Counted from the stretch's first letter, positions 46,641-56,110 are shown. The stretch: DNA of 64,000 nt from Streptomyces umbrinus (GCF_030817415.1 NZ_JAUSZI010000002.1:4154001-4218000), one strand, 5' to 3'. Notes: generated from the letters alone by a model not told the origin. A program made the numbers and translations.

Positions 46641-46754
46641 CTTGGCGGCCGTCTCCAGCATGAGCGGGTCGTCGATCGATCTCATGTTCGCGATCGTGCC
46701 ATGGGCCACTGACAGGTCGCGGATCTCGGAGTACGACGAACTCGGCGACGGTCC

Positions 46755-47474
46755 TCAGTGGTGGTTCTTGCGGACCACGTTGATGACGGGGGCCCATACA
46801 TGCGGCGCGGAGCCGTCGAAGTAGGTCGCTTCCGAGCGGAGGACGTGCCGGCCCGGTGCGAGGTCCGTCAGCCATGCCACCCACCCGCAAGCGGTGAAGG
46901 TCGCGGGCTGCGCGGGTACGTTCAGGAAGTTGTCCGGCCGCAGTTGAACCGCCTGCTGCGGTGCGCATACGGCGAAGCGTCGCTTCTGGAGATCGATGGC
47001 CTTGCCGCCGTCGACAGTGAGCCGCACCGACTCGGTGGTGGCACGGAGGTCGGCCCAGGCGCACCTGCGTTGGGCGGCTTCGCCGACCGCGTAGTACGGA
47101 GGCTCCTCGACGTCGTCGCAGACGGTCGTGATTCCGAGGACGAACACCGCTGTTCCTTCCTTCACGGTGCAGTTCTGCGGAGGGCCGTTTCCGATGGCCA
47201 GGAGAACCTTTCCGGTGCGTCCGAGCTTCACGCACCGTTCGCCCTTCTCGAACCACGGATTCTCCGCCGCGGGCAGGGTGAACGTCCGGTACCAGCCCTC
47301 CCCCATGGCATCGCGTCCGGTCAGTCCGTCCATCTTCTTGCGCGGCTCGACGACGCGGCCTTCACCGCGGTGGTCACCGTGACCCGAAGCGCTGGGTATT
47401 GACCCCAGTTGAATCGCGGCGACCAACGTCATGATCAGGAAAATCGACCACCTGGCATGGCGCGGACGTGGCAT
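46755..47474 (-). CDS. Secreted hypothetical protein
   Basis: A 239-aa protein with a signal peptide (MPRPRHARWSIFLIMTLVAA then IQLGSIPSASG, cleavage near residue 31). The mature part contains six or more cysteines (RCVKLG, NCTVKE, VCDDVEE, RRCAWADL, AVCAPQQ, TACGWVAWL), probably forming disulfides outside the cell, and ends VRKNHH. GGGGAGG lies 5-6 bases before ATG 47474. I do not recognise the family. It is divergent from the DUF4142 gene, with a 220-bp AT-richer gap between them that presumably holds both promoters. Confidence 0.75.
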   Translation of the reverse strand: MPRPRHARWSIFLIMTLVAAIQLGSIPSASGHGDHRGEGRVVEPRKKMDGLTGRDAMGEGWYRTFTLPAAENPWFEKGERCVKLGRTGKVLLAIGNGPPQNCTVKEGTAVFVLGITTVCDDVEEPPYYAVGEAAQRRCAWADLRATTESVRLTVDGGKAIDLQKRRFAVCAPQQAVQLRPDNFLNVPAQPATFTACGWVAWLTDLAPGRHVLRSEATYFDGSAPHVWAPVINVVRKNHH

Positions 47475-47694
47475 GGCGCCCTCCCCCGAGCAGAGATGGT
47501 GCGGGCCGTTCCCATGCCCGACCACCCTAGGGGCGTACTGGAGGGTATGACCCGTCGGCGGGAGGACGGGACGAGCCGAGGGAGCCGCAGGAGCGACAGG
47601 AGGGGCAGAGTGCAAAATTTATACTGAGCAATGATTGCATTGTGCTTCTCGTCCGTACCCCCTGTGGACCGAGCCGTTCACCCAGGAGGCACTA

Positions 47695-48441
47695 ATGCGC
47701 GTAACGCAACGCACGGCAGGAACCGTATTCGTGATCGGTGGGCTGGCCGTGACGCTCACCGCGCTGGCCTACCCCGCCCTCGTCGGGGTAGAGAAGACGA
47801 CGACCGACCAGGCACGGATCATCGCCAACACCCGGTACGGGCCGTTGACGGAGGCGGACCGGGACTTCGTCATCAAGGTTCGGGCGGCGGGGCTGTGGGA
47901 GCACCCGTTGGGGCTGATGGCCATGGAGCGGGGGACGACCCCGGAGATGAAGGAGGCCGGGGAGCATCTGGTCGCGGGGCACTCCGGGCTCGACGAGATG
48001 TGCCGGAACATCGCTCCCGAGCTGGGCATCACCCTGCCCAACCAGGCCAGCCCGCAACAGCAGCAGTTCGTGGCGACCGTGGACGGAAGTACCGGCAAGC
48101 AGTTCGACACGACCGCGGTGAACATCATGCGGGTGACGCACGGGCAGATCTTCCCGACCATCGCCAAGATCCGGGCCAGTACCCAGAACAGCATGATCCG
48201 GCAGCTCGCCGACCTGGCCAACGACACCGTCCTCGACCACATCACCGTGCTGGAGAAGACCGACCTCGTCAACTACGACCAGGTCAACTTCCAGCAGACC
48301 ACCCCGCCGAAGCTCCCCAAGGACGAGATGACGCCGCCCGCACCGCAGCCCGGCTCGCCCGTTCTCGTACTCAACAGGCCCCCGGGGCTGGATGTGAACA
48401 CGAGTTCCCCGACGCCCGCTCCCAGCCCCAGCGCCGGGTGA
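47695..48441 (+). CDS. DUF4142 family secreted or membrane-anchored protein
   Basis: A 248-aa protein with an N-terminal membrane/signal segment (AGTVFVIGGLAVTLTALAYP) and a helical DUF4142 domain (~45-190): LTEADRDFVIKVRAAGLWE, LGLMAMERGTTPEMKEAGEH and HGQIFPTIAKIRASTQNSMI. The C-terminal tail is Pro/Ser/Thr-rich. DUF4142 proteins are ferritin-like helical bundles of unknown role, located outside the membrane. AGGAGG lies 7 bases before ATG 47695. Confidence 0.85.
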   Translation: MRVTQRTAGTVFVIGGLAVTLTALAYPALVGVEKTTTDQARIIANTRYGPLTEADRDFVIKVRAAGLWEHPLGLMAMERGTTPEMKEAGEHLVAGHSGLDEMCRNIAPELGITLPNQASPQQQQFVATVDGSTGKQFDTTAVNIMRVTHGQIFPTIAKIRASTQNSMIRQLADLANDTVLDHITVLEKTDLVNYDQVNFQQTTPPKLPKDEMTPPAPQPGSPVLVLNRPPGLDVNTSSPTPAPSPSAG

Positions 48442-48467
48442 CCCCGAGCGCCTCCGGAAGGAAGGGC

Positions 48468-49001
48468 TCAGGCGTCGTGCGTCGCCGGCACGTCCACCCA
48501 GCCCAGGGGGTACGGCTCCGCGTCGTCCAGCGCCGGGGCCAGAGGCTCGCCGCCCGCCTCGTTGAACGCCGTCAGCGCGTCGACCAGTGCCTCACGCTGT
48601 TTCGGGGTGAGCCGTTCGACGATCGCGGAGATCTCGGCGCGCCGGCGGGCGGTCACGTTGGCGACCGCGTGCCGCCCCTCCTCCGTGAGCTGCAGCAGGG
48701 TCTCGCGGCGGTTGGTGGGGTTGGTCCGGCGGTCGGCCAGCCCGGCGGCGATGAGCCGGTCGATCATGCGCATGGCGGTGGAGGGCGCGACCTGGAGCAG
48801 ATCGGCGAGCGTGACCAGTTTGGTGGCGCCGCGCGTGGCGAGCACCATCAGCATCCGGACCTGCGGCAGCGTCACGCGCTCCTCGACCTCGGCGAGCGAG
48901 CGCGCCGAGACCGCGACGAGAAGGCGGGAGGCGGTCAGTACCGCATGGGTCACCGCGTCGACATCGTCCATGGCCCCGGCGGGGGTCTCGTGCTCCGGCA
49001 T
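48468..49001 (-). CDS. MarR-family transcriptional regulator
   Basis: A 177-aa winged-helix regulator. A dimerisation helix (VTHAVLTASRLLVAVSARSL) precedes the DNA-binding domain: LPQVRMLMVLATRGATKLVT, LADLLQVAPSTAMRMIDRLI and wing NPTNRRETLLQLTEEGR. A C-terminal helix pair follows (ERLTPKQREALVDALTAFNE). AAAGGAC precedes ATG 49001; the frame is open to 49154. It is convergent with the DUF4142 gene (26 bp apart). Its target and ligand are unknown. Confidence 0.88.
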   Translation of the reverse strand: MPEHETPAGAMDDVDAVTHAVLTASRLLVAVSARSLAEVEERVTLPQVRMLMVLATRGATKLVTLADLLQVAPSTAMRMIDRLIAAGLADRRTNPTNRRETLLQLTEEGRHAVANVTARRRAEISAIVERLTPKQREALVDALTAFNEAGGEPLAPALDDAEPYPLGWVDVPATHDA

Positions 49002-49150
49002 GTGTCCTTTGTATCCCGCCGAGGTGCCCGGCCACTCACCTGATCGGCACAGATTTTCCTTCTCCATGACCTGCGTACGAGCTCCATGACCTGCGTACGA
49101 GGTCGACGGCCCGGCAGCGCTCGGCCGTGCCCGGGGAGCCCGGGTCCAGG

Positions 49151-50227
49151 TCAACGGCCCGGCGCCGGTCCCGTACTCCTCCGGACGATCAGTTCGACCG
49201 GTACGACGCGGCCGACGGCCGGTTCGGGCGGGCCGTCCAGCTGGGACAGGAGCAGGTGCAGGGAACGGGTGCCGATCTCGGGGAAGTCGGTGCGGACCGT
49301 GGTCAGCGGAGGCAGCAGGTGCGCGGCCTCGGGGATGTCGTCGTAGCCGACGACGCTGACATCGTCGGGGACGCGGCGTCCCGCCTCATACAGGGCCCGC
49401 AGCAGGCCCAGCGCCATCTGGTCGTTGGAGGCGAAGATCGCCGTGACCTCGGGCCGGGCAGCCAGTCGGCGGCCCAGTTCGTAGCCCGAGTCGGCGCTCC
49501 AGTCACCGATGAGGGGCTCGGGGACCTCGGCCCCCGCCGCCTCCAGCGTGGCCCGCCATGCCTCCACCCTTCTGTCCGCCGACAGCCAGCCCGTGGGGCC
49601 CGCGATGTGCCAGACCGTCGTGTGGCCCAGCGCCAGCAGGTGTTCCGTGGCCTTGCGCGCGCCCGCCCGGTTGTCCGCCGTGACGAAGGACGCGTCCTTG
49701 CCCAGGTCGTTCTCCAGCACCATCAGCGGGGTGTCCAGCTGTGCCTCCGCCAGCGCCCTGCCCACCCAGCGCTGCGGGGCGATGGCTATCACACCGTCCG
49801 CGCCCTCGGCCGACAGCGTGTCCACGGCCCGTACGACGGTGGCCCGGTCCGCCGTGTCCAGAGCGATGGAACTTACCAGGTAACCGGCCTCCTGGGCCGC
49901 CGTGTTGATCGCGGTCAAGATCGAGGCGGGACCGAACCGCGCCGCGTCGAAGGAGATCACGCCCAGCATGCGCGTCCTGCCGCTCGCCAGGGAGCGTGCG
50001 CTGCGGCTCGGGCGGTAGCCGAGCGTACGCATGGCCGTCCGGACCGCCTCGCGGGTCTCGGGGCGGACGGACGGGTTGTCGTTCAGTACGCGGGAGACGG
50101 TCTGCTTGGAGACACCGGCCAGGCGCGCCACGTCGTCCATCACCGGCCGCGCCCCCGCGAAGTTGCGTCGGCTGCGACCCTTGGGAGGGCCTTGGGGCGG
50201 CGCGCCGTCACCGGCACTTCGGGTCAT
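49151..50227 (-). CDS. LacI-family transcriptional repressor of the beta-galactosidase locus
   Basis: A 358-aa regulator. After ~28 basic residues comes the LacI headpiece (MDDVARLAGVSKQTVSRVLN, SVRPETREAVRTAMRTLGYR, PSRSARSLASGRT), then a periplasmic-binding-protein-like sugar domain (MLGVISFDAARFG, NDQMALGLLRALYEAG, VSVVGYDDIPEAAHLLPPL). It lies 107 bp downstream of two GH35 genes and an MFS gene on the same strand. The palindrome GTTACCGGTAAC at 56099-56110, upstream of the MFS gene, is a likely operator. The inducer is presumably a galactoside. ATG 50227 is used; the frame extends to 50374. Confidence 0.9.
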   Translation of the reverse strand: MTRSAGDGAPPQGPPKGRSRRNFAGARPVMDDVARLAGVSKQTVSRVLNDNPSVRPETREAVRTAMRTLGYRPSRSARSLASGRTRMLGVISFDAARFGPASILTAINTAAQEAGYLVSSIALDTADRATVVRAVDTLSAEGADGVIAIAPQRWVGRALAEAQLDTPLMVLENDLGKDASFVTADNRAGARKATEHLLALGHTTVWHIAGPTGWLSADRRVEAWRATLEAAGAEVPEPLIGDWSADSGYELGRRLAARPEVTAIFASNDQMALGLLRALYEAGRRVPDDVSVVGYDDIPEAAHLLPPLTTVRTDFPEIGTRSLHLLLSQLDGPPEPAVGRVVPVELIVRRSTGPAPGR

Positions 50228-50334
50228 GACGGGTGATGTCCTTCGGGTTCGTCCCGGCGGTCGTGCCCCGCCCGGCTGGCCCACAGGATAGGCCGCCGGG
50301 AGGGAGCGGGCCCCGGCGGCCGGGCCTCGGGGGC

Positions 50335-52938
50335 TCAGCCCGCGCGCATCACCCACGTGCGGCCCGTCACCCACTCGACACGCCCGATCCGCGCCGCCAC
50401 CGCTCCCCCGTCCCCGCTCGTCCGCGCCGCCACCGCTTCCCCGTCTCCGCTCGTCCGCGCCACCACCGCTTCCCCGTCTCCGCTCGTCTCCGCCACCACC
50501 GCTTCCCCGTCTCCGCTCGTCTCCGCTCCCCCAGTGCCGCCCGCCTCCGCCGCCACGTACACCCGGGCGTCCGCGTGCCGGGGCAGGACCCGCAGCCGCA
50601 GGCCCTCCTCGCGAAGGGCGTCCGCGGGGAGGCGGTCCAGGGCGATGTCCCAGACCCGCCCCGCGGCGAACTGGTCCGCCACGAGCGTGTCCCCCACGTA
50701 CGCCCGCGCCACGTCTCCGGTCCAGTGGACGCGCAGGAGGGTGCCCGGGATCGGAAGACCGTCCGGCAGGGCGACGGCGTACTCGGCGGCCGCCGCCGTG
50801 TCGAAGTACTTGTCCGCCGGCGCGCTCGCCCGGCCCAGGACGCCCGTCACCGGCTCGGGCGCCGGTCCCGTGGCGGCCCGGATCAGCGTGGCCGACGCCT
50901 CCACGACGGTGTGGAGGCCGCCGCCCTGCACGGTGTAGCGCGTGAGCACCCCGTCCGCCGCCTCCCGAACAACGGCCCCGGTCACCCCCACCCCACTCGC
51001 CTCCGTCACCACCGGCGCCCGCTCCGGCGCAGGCAGCACCGCGAACGACGGTTCCCCGGCCAGCCGGCTGTGCACCCGCACCTCGCCCCGCCCCTGACCA
51101 TCCTCCTGCCCATCTCCCTGCCCATCTCCCTGCCCTCGGCCGTCCCCCGCCTGCTCGTCGAAGACGACACCATCGGCGCAGAGCACCAGCCGCTCCGCTC
51201 CCCAGGCGACACCCCGGTAGGCGGTACGGGCCGTCGCCGCGTCCAGGACCAGGAGGCCCACCCGGTTGCCGTCCGTCGTGACGACCTCGACGAGGGCGTC
51301 GGTGCCGGGCCGCAGCCCGGTGATCAGGACGCGGCCGCCGGCCGAGGAGACCCGCCGCGTCGGCGCGTAGACCGACCTCAACGTGCTTGCGTCCAGGGCG
51401 AGTTCGGGGGCGATCCCGTCGACGGCGGCCAGCACCAGGACCGTACGACCGTCCGCGTCGACCGTGCAGACGGGCTGGGCGGTGGCCCAGTCGAGCCGCA
51501 GTCCGGCCACGTCGAGCCGTAACGGCCAGCAGAAATAGGCTCCTTGATGGACCGTCACCGGTGTGCTCGGAAACGTCAGTTCACCGGCGTCCGGGAACTC
51601 CACCGTGAACTGCGTGTCCGGATGGTCCGGCAGCGGTTCGTGCGGCTGATGGTTGTTGACGAAGAGGAACCCGGACTGCCCGTCCGCGCGGACCGCCCAC
51701 CGGAGCGTCTCCCGGTCGTACTGCCCGGCCGGCCCCCGCTCGGGAAGCACGGACTCCATGGGCGCGATCAGATGACCGAAGTCGGCCAGCATCAGGTGCT
51801 GGAGCCGGAGTGCGTCGTACGAGGGCCGGTACTGGCCGTACTCCCCCAGCGGGGCCTGGAAGTCGTACGTGAGGACCGGCAGGTCGTTGGGATAGCCGGT
51901 GGCGTGGGACTCCTGAAGGGGCGTCAGCTCGCCCGGCGGATTCGTACCGCCGTGGAACATGTAGTAGCCCTGCCACACCGAGCCGCAGCCGATCTTGGTG
52001 AGGCCGAGGGCGCCCACGTCGGCCGTGTCGACGTACGGGCGGCGGTGATAGGCGACCGCCATTCCGCCGCCCAACTCGCAGGTGGCCCACGGGAATCGGT
52101 CCGTGGACGCAGGATCGCCACCGCGTACGACGGTCGGCCGCAGGTCCGCGCCGATGCCCTCGTCGTCGCGCTGGTGGGTGAAGAAGAAGTGCTTGCGGCA
52201 GGTGTCGGGCCAGCCGCCGTCCGCCTCCGTCCAGAAGGTCTCGGGGTAGCCGCCGTAGAGCGGAAGCAGTTCGTCGGGCGGGAGCTGGACCCCGCCCCAC
52301 GCCGTCGACGTCCAGAGCGGAGCGCTCAGCCCGGCCTCCTGTGCCATGCGCTTCAGCGTCAGCAGATGGCCGGGCCGGTCGTAGAGCTCGTTCTCGATCT
52401 GGATCGCGACGATCGGGCCGCCGTGCGCGCGGTCGAGCCCGCGCAGCTGCCCGGCGATCGCCTCGAACCAGGTGCGTACGGGGGCCAGGTAGGCCGGATC
52501 GTCCGTGCGCGGGGTGCAGGCGCGGGCGAGCAGCCAGTCGGGGAGGCCGCCGTTGCGCACCTCCGCGTGGGACCAGGGACCGATACGAGGGATGAAGTCC
52601 AGCCCGTGGCGGCCACAGAGTTCGGCGAAACGCCGCAGGTCCCTGTCGCCGTCGAAGCGGATGCGGCCCTCGGCCTCCTCGTGGTGGATCCAGATGACGT
52701 AGCTGGCGACGGCGGTCACCCCGCCCGCCTTCATCTTCAGGAGTTCCTCCTCCCATTCCCGGGCCGGGTAACGGGTGTAGTGGAACTCGCCGGAGACCGG
52801 GAACCAGGGGCGGCCCCCGCGGGTGAGGTAGCGGCTGGTGACCTCGATCGGGTCGGGGACGCCGGTGGCGTCGGTGAAGGGGAGATGGCCTGCTAACGGG
52901 GGTGCGGCGGGCGCGGGAACGCGCAAGTGGTGGGGCAT
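50335..52938 (-). CDS. GH35 beta-galactosidase (large, multidomain)
   Basis: An 867-aa family 35 glycoside hydrolase. The (beta/alpha)8 domain (~35-400) has GEFHYTRYPAREWEEELLKM, acid/base E184 in IQIENELYD and probable nucleophile E288 in ATCELGGGMA. Beta domains follow to ~780. No signal peptide is seen, so it is likely cytoplasmic. Near the C-terminus an 11-residue repeat (ETSGDGEAVVA) occurs four times, coded by 33-bp tandem repeats. ATG 52938 overlaps the stop of the upstream GH35 gene, so the two are co-translated. The catalytic assignment rests on alignment by eye. Confidence 0.88.
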   Translation of the reverse strand: MPHHLRVPAPAAPPLAGHLPFTDATGVPDPIEVTSRYLTRGGRPWFPVSGEFHYTRYPAREWEEELLKMKAGGVTAVASYVIWIHHEEAEGRIRFDGDRDLRRFAELCGRHGLDFIPRIGPWSHAEVRNGGLPDWLLARACTPRTDDPAYLAPVRTWFEAIAGQLRGLDRAHGGPIVAIQIENELYDRPGHLLTLKRMAQEAGLSAPLWTSTAWGGVQLPPDELLPLYGGYPETFWTEADGGWPDTCRKHFFFTHQRDDEGIGADLRPTVVRGGDPASTDRFPWATCELGGGMAVAYHRRPYVDTADVGALGLTKIGCGSVWQGYYMFHGGTNPPGELTPLQESHATGYPNDLPVLTYDFQAPLGEYGQYRPSYDALRLQHLMLADFGHLIAPMESVLPERGPAGQYDRETLRWAVRADGQSGFLFVNNHQPHEPLPDHPDTQFTVEFPDAGELTFPSTPVTVHQGAYFCWPLRLDVAGLRLDWATAQPVCTVDADGRTVLVLAAVDGIAPELALDASTLRSVYAPTRRVSSAGGRVLITGLRPGTDALVEVVTTDGNRVGLLVLDAATARTAYRGVAWGAERLVLCADGVVFDEQAGDGRGQGDGQGDGQEDGQGRGEVRVHSRLAGEPSFAVLPAPERAPVVTEASGVGVTGAVVREAADGVLTRYTVQGGGLHTVVEASATLIRAATGPAPEPVTGVLGRASAPADKYFDTAAAAEYAVALPDGLPIPGTLLRVHWTGDVARAYVGDTLVADQFAAGRVWDIALDRLPADALREEGLRLRVLPRHADARVYVAAEAGGTGGAETSGDGEAVVAETSGDGEAVVARTSGDGEAVAARTSGDGGAVAARIGRVEWVTGRTWVMRAG
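50391..50522 (-). repeat. Four 33-bp tandem repeats in the GH35 gene
   Basis: Near-identical 33-bp units (50391, 50424, 50457, 50490) encode (A/E)TSGDGEAVVA-type 11-residue repeats close to the C-terminus. The last copies are almost perfect, so copy number probably varies between strains. Confidence 0.9.
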
Positions 52939-54704
52939 CAGGGCTTCACCGGGCCGAGGTCGGGCGTGTCGGTGAGCAGCGCGCGCGGGCCGGTCGTGGC
53001 CTGGAGCTCCAGCAGGACCAGTTCGTTGGTGCCGCGGCGCAGTACGGGTGCCGGGACGTACAGCGTGCGCTGCGGGCCGCGGTTCCAGTAGCGGCCGAGG
53101 TGGAAGCCGTTGACCCAGGCCTGGCCCTTGGTCCAGCCGGGCAGGGAGAGGAACGTGTCGGCGGGTGCGTGGACCTCGAAGGTGCCGTGGTGGAAGGCGG
53201 GACCGGCGTCCGAGGGCGCTTCGGACGCCGGGGCGAAGGGCACCGCGCCCAGGTTGTCCAGGGACAGCGGATGGCAGTCCCAACCCTGCAGGGCCGTGCC
53301 CTTGAAGGTGACCGGGCCGAGCAGCCCCTTCGGCGCACCGATGCGCGGGCCGTAGTTGACGCCGCCCATGTTCTCCACGAGCACGTCGAGCGAGGCGCCG
53401 GCCCGCGGAACGCGCACGGGCAGGGCCTCCTCGTGGCGTTCACGTTCGAGTACGCCGACGGGGGCGCCGTCCACGAAGACCTGGGCGCGGTCGCCGACGC
53501 CGCCCGAGAAGTGCAGGAGTCCGTCACCGTGGACCGGGACCGTGGTGCGGTAGAGGACGTAACCCGACCGCAGGCCCAGCTCCTCCGCGGTCACCGGGTC
53601 CGCGTCGACACGTACGGGCTTGGCCAGGGCGGTCGCGTGCGGGAGCAGCGCGGCCCGGCGGTCCAACTCCACTGTGGTGAGCGGGAGTTTGCGGGAAGGT
53701 GCCGGGACCGGCTCGTCGGGGACGGGGGCGTGGCGGGCGATCACCTCGCGGAAGGCGTGGTATTTGGGGCCGGGGTCGCCGGACTCGGTGAGGGCGGCGT
53801 CGTAGTCGTACGAGGTCACGATCGGCTCGTACGCGTGGTCGTGGTTCGCGCCGTTGGTGAAGGCGAAGTTGGTGCCGCCGTGGAACATGTAGATGTTCAC
53901 GGACGCGCCCGCCGTGAGCAGCCGGTCGAGATCGGCGGCGGCGTCATCGGCATCCCTCACATGGTGCGGCTCGCCCCAGTGGTCGAACCAGCCGATCCAG
54001 AACTCCGCGCACATCAGGGGCCCTTCGGGCTGGTGTGCGCGCAGCTGCTGCAGGGAGGACTCGACTCTGCTGCCGAAGGTGCCGGTGCTGAGGACACCGG
54101 GCAGGCTGCCGGCCGCCAGGTGCTCGGGGTTGGCCTGGTCGCAGGTGAAGAGGAGTTCGTCGATGCCGCGCGAGCGCAGGGACTGGGCGAGGTGTTCGAG
54201 ATACGCGGTGTCGTCGCCGTACGCCCCGTACTCGTTCTCCACCTGTACGGCGATCACCGGGCCGCCGTTCGCGGCCAGTTGGGGCACGATCGGGGGCAGC
54301 AGCAGGTCGAGGTAGCGGTCGAGCGCGTCCGTGAAGCGGGGGTCGCTGGAGCGCAGCCGGATGTCGGGGTCGGTGGTCAGCCACGAGGGCAGGCCGCCGC
54401 CGTCCCACTCGGCGCAGATGTACGGGCCGGGGCGCAGCAGGACGTGCAGTCCCTCGGAGCGGGCGAGGCGCAGAAAGCGCGGCAGGTCGAGGAAGCCGTC
54501 GAGGACGAGGGTGCCGGGCTCCGGCTGGTGGAGGTTCCACGGTACGTACGTCTCCACCGTGTTGAGCCCCATCAGACGGGCCTTGCGGAGCCGGTCGGTC
54601 CACTGGTCGGGGTGGATGCGGAAGTAGTGCATCGCGCCGGAGATGATGCGGAACGGCTCGCCGTGGAGGAGGAAACCGTCGGACGACGTCGTCAGAGCGG
54701 ACAT
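52938..54704 (-). CDS. GH35 beta-galactosidase
   Basis: A 588-aa family 35 enzyme, the bacterial BgaC/plant beta-galactosidase type. The catalytic barrel starts SGAMHYFRIHPDQWTDRLRK and carries acid/base E158 (VENEYGAYG) and nucleophile E234 (MCAEFWIGWFDHWG), with conserved NIYMFHGGTNFAF. C-terminal beta-sandwich domains include WTKGQAWVNGFHLGRYW, the GH35 jelly-roll signature. AAGGAAG lies before ATG 54704; the frame is open to 54806. No signal peptide is present, so it likely acts on imported galactosides. It lies between the MFS gene and the second GH35 gene in one operon. Confidence 0.92.
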   Translation of the reverse strand: MSALTTSSDGFLLHGEPFRIISGAMHYFRIHPDQWTDRLRKARLMGLNTVETYVPWNLHQPEPGTLVLDGFLDLPRFLRLARSEGLHVLLRPGPYICAEWDGGGLPSWLTTDPDIRLRSSDPRFTDALDRYLDLLLPPIVPQLAANGGPVIAVQVENEYGAYGDDTAYLEHLAQSLRSRGIDELLFTCDQANPEHLAAGSLPGVLSTGTFGSRVESSLQQLRAHQPEGPLMCAEFWIGWFDHWGEPHHVRDADDAAADLDRLLTAGASVNIYMFHGGTNFAFTNGANHDHAYEPIVTSYDYDAALTESGDPGPKYHAFREVIARHAPVPDEPVPAPSRKLPLTTVELDRRAALLPHATALAKPVRVDADPVTAEELGLRSGYVLYRTTVPVHGDGLLHFSGGVGDRAQVFVDGAPVGVLERERHEEALPVRVPRAGASLDVLVENMGGVNYGPRIGAPKGLLGPVTFKGTALQGWDCHPLSLDNLGAVPFAPASEAPSDAGPAFHHGTFEVHAPADTFLSLPGWTKGQAWVNGFHLGRYWNRGPQRTLYVPAPVLRRGTNELVLLELQATTGPRALLTDTPDLGPVKP

Positions 54705-54771
54705 GCGGGAACTTCCTTTCGGTTCAACGGAGTTCGGGGCGGGACCGGCCGAGCCGGGCGGGGAGTCCTCG

Positions 54772-56016
54772 TCAGCCGACGTCGGCGTCGACAGGCCGCG
54801 TCGCACGGATCAGCCACACCGTCGCCGTCAGGCACAGTGCCGAGACCGCGCACAGCAGGAGGGGCACCGCACGGACGCCGGACCACTCGATGGCCTTGCC
54901 GAGTGCGGGTCCGGCCGCGACTCCGCCGACCATGGACGCGGCGATGACCACCGCTCCGGCCCTACGGGCCTTCGGGGCGGCCCTGTTGAGCCAGGGCAGC
55001 CCGGTGGGGAAGATCGGCGCGATGAACAGCCCGACACCGGCGTACGCGTAGGGGGCGAGCCCCGGTACGGCGGCCAGCAGCAGGCAGACCGTCATCCCCG
55101 CGCACGAGACCGTGATGATGGTCTGAGCCGAGTACCGGAGCGCGACCGGTGCCACGAGGAAACGGCCGACGGTCATCATCAGCCAGTACACGGAGGTTGC
55201 GGTGGCGGCGGCCCCGGCGCCGTAACCGACGGTCTCCAGATGGGTGGGCTCCCAGCCGCCGACGCCCGCCTCGATGCCCACGTGCAGGACGTAGAGGGTG
55301 ACGAAGACGGCGAGTACGGACCCGAGGCTGCGGCCGAGCACCCGCCGTCCGCCCCGCTCCCCCGCCGGTTCGCCGGTGGCGGGATGCGGCACATGGTCGC
55401 GTACGCCCCTGAGGCAGAGCAGCAGCGGCAGGTTGGCGGCGGCGAAGACGAGGAAGACCGCCGGATAGTGCTCGGAGCCGATCAGGCCGATCACGGCCGG
55501 GCCGAGGATCGCGCCGATACCGAAGTGTGCGTTGAGGATGTTGAGCATGGCGGTCGAGCGATGGCCGAAGCCGACGGCGAACAACTGGTTGAGCCCGTAG
55601 TCGATGCCGCCGAAACCCAGCCCCGCGAGCAGGGCCGCGGCCAGGGCGAGCGGCCAGTTCGGCGCCAGCGCGAAGCCGGCCGCGCCGACGCCCATCAGCA
55701 GATACGAGGCGCCGAGGATCTGCCGGTTGCCGAGCCGCCCGTACAGCCGGTCGAAGAGGAGGACCCCCGCGACCCCGCCGACGAAGTGGGCGCTCAGCCC
55801 CAGTCCGGCGGCCGAGGGCGAAAGCCCGAACTCCTCGCGGAAGGCGGGGATCGCGGGACCGTACAGCGCCTGGAGCGCACCGATGAGGACGAAGCCGACA
55901 CAGGAGGCGACGACCTCCGCCCGGCTGAACACGGGCTTGTCCGGGGCCACTTGGGCATGCTTCGGGACGCTCGCGACCGGTTGCGCGGTCGTCTGACCTG
56001 TCACGTGGTCACTCAC
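54772..56016 (-). CDS. MFS transporter, probably for galactosides
   Basis: A 414-aa transporter with about 12 membrane helices (VVASCVGFVLIGALQALYGP, PLALAAALLAGLGFGGIDYG, VLAVFVTLYVLHVGIEAGVG, YAYAGVGLFIAPIFPTGLPW). The loop DRLYGRLGNRQ is the MFS signature region between helices 2 and 3. GTG 56016, with GGAG 6 bases upstream, is the likely start; ATG 56040 is an alternative. It is the first gene of an operon with two GH35 enzymes and a LacI gene, which suggests uptake of a beta-galactoside or oligosaccharide. The substrate is inferred from context only. Confidence 0.85.
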   Translation of the reverse strand: MSDHVTGQTTAQPVASVPKHAQVAPDKPVFSRAEVVASCVGFVLIGALQALYGPAIPAFREEFGLSPSAAGLGLSAHFVGGVAGVLLFDRLYGRLGNRQILGASYLLMGVGAAGFALAPNWPLALAAALLAGLGFGGIDYGLNQLFAVGFGHRSTAMLNILNAHFGIGAILGPAVIGLIGSEHYPAVFLVFAAANLPLLLCLRGVRDHVPHPATGEPAGERGGRRVLGRSLGSVLAVFVTLYVLHVGIEAGVGGWEPTHLETVGYGAGAAATATSVYWLMMTVGRFLVAPVALRYSAQTIITVSCAGMTVCLLLAAVPGLAPYAYAGVGLFIAPIFPTGLPWLNRAAPKARRAGAVVIAASMVGGVAAGPALGKAIEWSGVRAVPLLLCAVSALCLTATVWLIRATRPVDADVG

Positions 56017-56098
56017 GCGGGACTCCAGTGGACGGCCCACGCTCCCGTGGGCGACGAGCCGGCCCGGACGCCGGCGGCAGCGCTACGAGAACCATGAT

Positions 56099-56110
56099 GT
56101 TACCGGTAAC
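56099..56110. promoter_or_regulatory. Palindromic LacI-type operator upstream of the galactoside operon
   Basis: GTTACCGGTAAC is a perfect 12-bp palindrome with a central CG, the form LacI/GalR-family operators take, 83 bp upstream of the MFS start. The LacI gene at the other end of the operon is the natural partner. Confidence 0.75.

Noticed and set aside
52902..54947. A 681-codon plus-strand open frame opposite the GH35 gene
   Set aside because: It is the complement of a clear GH35 coding sequence, with compositionally biased translation and no motif.
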